A model generated the notes under the pieces. It made no database searches. It was not told the origin of the DNA and saw nothing but the letters and a program-made list of their open reading frames with translations. DNA of 64,000 bases, taken from contig NZ_CP092417.1 in assembly GCF_023716865.1 (NCBI RefSeq), positions 6,990,501 to 7,054,500 on the forward strand, written 5' to 3'. A program made the translations under genes and the position numbers. This DNA comes from Endozoicomonas sp. SCSIO W0465 (GTDB taxonomy: Bacteria; Pseudomonadota; Gammaproteobacteria; Pseudomonadales; Endozoicomonadaceae). Shown here one piece after another: positions 61,821 to 64,000 of the stretch (positions are counted from its first letter, which is position 1; every line of letters starts with the position of its first letter).

Positions 61821-62906
61821 ATGAAATATCTGATCGTCGGTCCCTCATGGGTGGGGGACATGGTAATGGCGCAAACGCTGTTCATTGCCCTGAAACAACA
61901 ACATCCTGATGCCATCATTGATGTCCTTGCCCCAGCCTGGAGCTTGCCAATTATTGAGCGCATGCCTGAAGTTCGCCGGGGTATTGATATGCCCCTGGGT
62001 CATGGCAAACTCGGGCTTAAAGACCGCTACCAGCTGGGCAAAAGCCTGAGAGCGGAAGGCTATACACATTCCATTGCTTTACCCAACTCATTCAAATCAG
62101 CGCTGGTTCCCTTCTGGGCCAACATCAGGCACCGGATTGGCTGGCGCGGTGAAATGCGTTACGGGCTATTGAATGACATTCGCAAGCTGGACAAAAGCCA
62201 ATACCCGCTCATGGTGGAGCGATTTGTCGCTCTTGCCTATCCTGAGGGTGCCTCACTGCCATCGCCCCTGCCGATTCCGACACTTCAGGTCAATACCAAT
62301 ACCGCCAGTAAAGTCCCCGGCCGCTATGATCTGCACACTAACAGGCCGATTCTGGCACTGTGCCCGGGTGCTGAGTTTGGCCCCTCCAAGCAGTGGCCAA
62401 CCGGTTACTACGCAGAAGTGGCACGATCCCTGTCTGAACAGGGATGGCAGGTGTGGCTGTTTGGCTCAGCCAAAGATAAAGCCGTCACCGCTGAAATAAA
62501 AAACAGCCTGCCTGATGCATTGCAGCACCTCTGCCATAACCTGGCCGGTGAAACGTCGCTGGCCGATGCCATTGACCTGCTCTCCTGTGCCAGTGCAGTG
62601 GTCAGTAATGATTCTGGCCTGATGCATATAGCGGCGGCTCTGAATCGCCCCCTGGTGGCGGTTTACGGGTCAACCACGCCCGATCATACGCCGCCCATGA
62701 ACAAAAACAGCGAAACACTGTCAATGAAACTGGATTGCAGCCCCTGCTTCAAAAGGGAGTGCCCCCTTGGGCATATGAACTGCATGAAGCAGCTGACTCC
62801 AGACAGGGTTCTGGCAGCCATCGCCCATCTGACGGATCATCGGGAAGATAAGCCGAAAGCACATCCTGAAATCACGCTGGTAGAAGAGGGGGGTAAGGCC
62901 CGTTGA
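61821..62906 (+). CDS. waaF: WaaF, ADP-heptose:LPS heptosyltransferase II
   Basis: 361 aa from the ATG at 61821, which gives MKYLIVGPSWVGDMVMAQ as in E. coli RfaF (the ATG at 61809 would add four residues). GT9 family blocks: MPLGHGKLGLKDR, SIALPNSFKSALVPF, RIGWRGEMRYGLLNDIRKLD, CPGAEFGPSKQWP, VSNDSGLMHIAAALNRPLVAVYGSTTPDHTPP. It adds the second heptose to the LPS inner core. waaC starts within its stop codon. Confidence 0.95.
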   Translation: MKYLIVGPSWVGDMVMAQTLFIALKQQHPDAIIDVLAPAWSLPIIERMPEVRRGIDMPLGHGKLGLKDRYQLGKSLRAEGYTHSIALPNSFKSALVPFWANIRHRIGWRGEMRYGLLNDIRKLDKSQYPLMVERFVALAYPEGASLPSPLPIPTLQVNTNTASKVPGRYDLHTNRPILALCPGAEFGPSKQWPTGYYAEVARSLSEQGWQVWLFGSAKDKAVTAEIKNSLPDALQHLCHNLAGETSLADAIDLLSCASAVVSNDSGLMHIAAALNRPLVAVYGSTTPDHTPPMNKNSETLSMKLDCSPCFKRECPLGHMNCMKQLTPDRVLAAIAHLTDHREDKPKAHPEITLVEEGGKAR

Positions 62907-63913
62907 CTCAACCAAAACACGTTCTGGTGGTAAAAACCTCCTCGATGGGGGACGTAATCCACACCCTTCCGGCACTAACCGATGCGGCGTCAGCGCTGCC
63001 CGGTATTCGTTTCGACTGGGTGGTGGAAGAGAGTTTTGCCGAGATTCCCACCTGGCATCCCGCTGTTGACCGGGTGATTCCCGTTGCTGTTCGCCGCTGG
63101 CGCAAGTCTTTGCTGCAAACCTGGAAGTCCGGGGAGTGGCAACAGTTCAGAAAAGCCCTGGGTGCCAGCAACTACGATGCCGTGATTGATGCCCAGGGGC
63201 TGTTAAAAAGTGCGTTCATTGCCAGCAAAGCCAAAGGCCCGCTGTTTGGGCTGGATAAACATTCGGCCCGTGAACCCATTGCCAGCCGTTTTTACCCGTT
63301 CCCACAATCGGTCCCACTGGAACAGCACGCCGTTGAACGTATACGACAGCTCTTTGCCAAGTCCCTGGCCTATGTACTGCCCAAAACGCCAGGCCAGTTT
63401 CTGCTGAACAAAGACCAATTCCCCGGGGGACTGGTGAGTGACAGGCCTTATGTGGTTTTTATTCACGGAACCACATGGCCGACAAAACACTGGCCTGAAA
63501 ACTACTGGTGTGAGTTGGCGCAGAAGGTGAATCAGGCTGGATTCCATGTGGTATTGCCCTGGGGTAATGACCATGAAAAGGCCAGGGCGGAGCGCATTGC
63601 CAATGCCAGCAGCCGGGCCACTGTGCTGCCGAAACTGTCACTGGCAGAAGTTGCCGGCGTGATTTGTGAAGCCCGGGCAGCCGTTGCGGTTGATACCGGT
63701 CTGGGGCATTTAACGGCAGCCCTGGAGACACCGGCAGTCACTCTCTACGGCCCCACCAGCCCGTTAAAAGTCGGGGCTTATGGCCCGGGACAGATACACT
63801 TGACGCTTGATCAATGCCCGGCAGGTGATTTTCCAAAAACAGAACCGGAAATTTTTGCCCCGATGACACCGGATATTGTCTGGCAGGCATTGAACCCACA
63901 GATCGAACGTTAA
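62903..63913 (+). CDS. waaC: WaaC, ADP-heptose:LPS heptosyltransferase I
   Basis: 336 aa. The start is TTG at 62903, overlapping the waaF stop (TTGA), with GGGGGGTAAGG just upstream; translation reads MTQPKHVLVVKTSSMGDVIHTLPALTDA as in the family. Other blocks: YDAVIDAQGLLKSAFIA, FIHGTTWPTKHWPENYW, VLPWGNDHEKARAE and AAVAVDTGLGHLTAALETPAVTLYGPTSPLKVG. It adds the first heptose to Kdo. The 87 bp after the stop to the window end show no feature. Confidence 0.95.
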   Translation: MTQPKHVLVVKTSSMGDVIHTLPALTDAASALPGIRFDWVVEESFAEIPTWHPAVDRVIPVAVRRWRKSLLQTWKSGEWQQFRKALGASNYDAVIDAQGLLKSAFIASKAKGPLFGLDKHSAREPIASRFYPFPQSVPLEQHAVERIRQLFAKSLAYVLPKTPGQFLLNKDQFPGGLVSDRPYVVFIHGTTWPTKHWPENYWCELAQKVNQAGFHVVLPWGNDHEKARAERIANASSRATVLPKLSLAEVAGVICEARAAVAVDTGLGHLTAALETPAVTLYGPTSPLKVGAYGPGQIHLTLDQCPAGDFPKTEPEIFAPMTPDIVWQALNPQIER

Positions 63914-64000
63914 CGATCACCATCACGATAAGTAAAGAGTAGAGTTTTCCGTTTATTCCATGCTGACGACCACAGTTGCACGGTAGCCGGAAAATGCCTA

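Overview
The window looks like a chromosomal segment of a marine, host-associated gammaproteobacterium. Gene order in several blocks (ptsP-rppH-HAD; orn/rsgA; gshB-tonB-yqgE-ruvX then pilU-pilT/yggS-proC-yggT; aceE-aceF, glnE, ilvE, waaF-waaC) follows the Pseudomonas/Oceanospirillales pattern. The extra genes (serpins, a very large eukaryote-like multidomain protein, many IS and MITE remnants) point to an Endozoicomonas-like symbiont. That genus assignment is inference from gene content; no rRNA or other marker is present.

Layout. 1-3.7 kb: ptsP (cut by the window edge), rppH and a HAD phosphatase. 3.9-13.1 kb is an accessory zone: a 211-aa unknown protein, a small hypothetical, a complete IS4-family element with 14-bp inverted ends and a 9-bp target duplication, a PhyH dioxygenase, an amidase, a PhnA-type zinc-ribbon protein, and a 1317-aa protein whose C-terminus resembles a ubiquitin-specific protease and whose centre resembles a SAM methyltransferase. 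13.6-18.5 kb: an orphan fliO, a DnaA-box cluster, and the ybbA-ybbP ABC system divergent from tesA; the two divergent start codons overlap, and an 18-bp x7 tandem repeat lies inside the TesA signal peptide. 18.7-21.2 kb: a 410-aa unknown, a 168-bp MITE and a patatin. 21.3-27.6 kb: a purine-catabolic cluster (puuE divergent from alc-uraD-uraH-allA-guaD-puuD) that covers guanine deamination and urate to glyoxylate, without xanthine dehydrogenase or a transporter.

27.7-41 kb is mostly core: an IS remnant, orn, rsgA, a TauD-like dioxygenase, gshB, tonB, yqgE, ruvX, pilU, pilT, yggS, proC, yggT, then an 824-aa secreted glycosidase-like protein. 41.1-50.6 kb holds the most striking structure: two 553-aa serpin-family genes in tandem, each followed by a copy of the 3' end of aceF. 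Only the second aceF end belongs to an intact gene; a degenerate transposase sits at the junction. The serpins differ in the predicted reactive-centre loop but keep Arg at the predicted P1 site, and both carry an unusual C-terminal extension of about 150 residues. aceF and aceE follow. 51-64 kb: an LpxL-type acyltransferase, glnE, ilvE, a YgiW-family gene split by an IS66-family element (8-bp target duplication; its own transposase is frameshifted), a 464-aa protein with a methyltransferase-like C-terminus, pepD, waaF and waaC.

A recurring pattern is short tandem duplications (12-18 bp) at or near gene ends (tesA start and stop, tonB stop, allantoicase C-terminus, ygiW start, yggS C-terminus) and in intergenic DNA. 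Candidate host-interaction proteins (the USP-like giant, the serpins, and the 211-, 410- and 464-aa unknowns) are interleaved with mobile-element debris, which fits gain of symbiosis or virulence functions at variable sites between conserved blocks.
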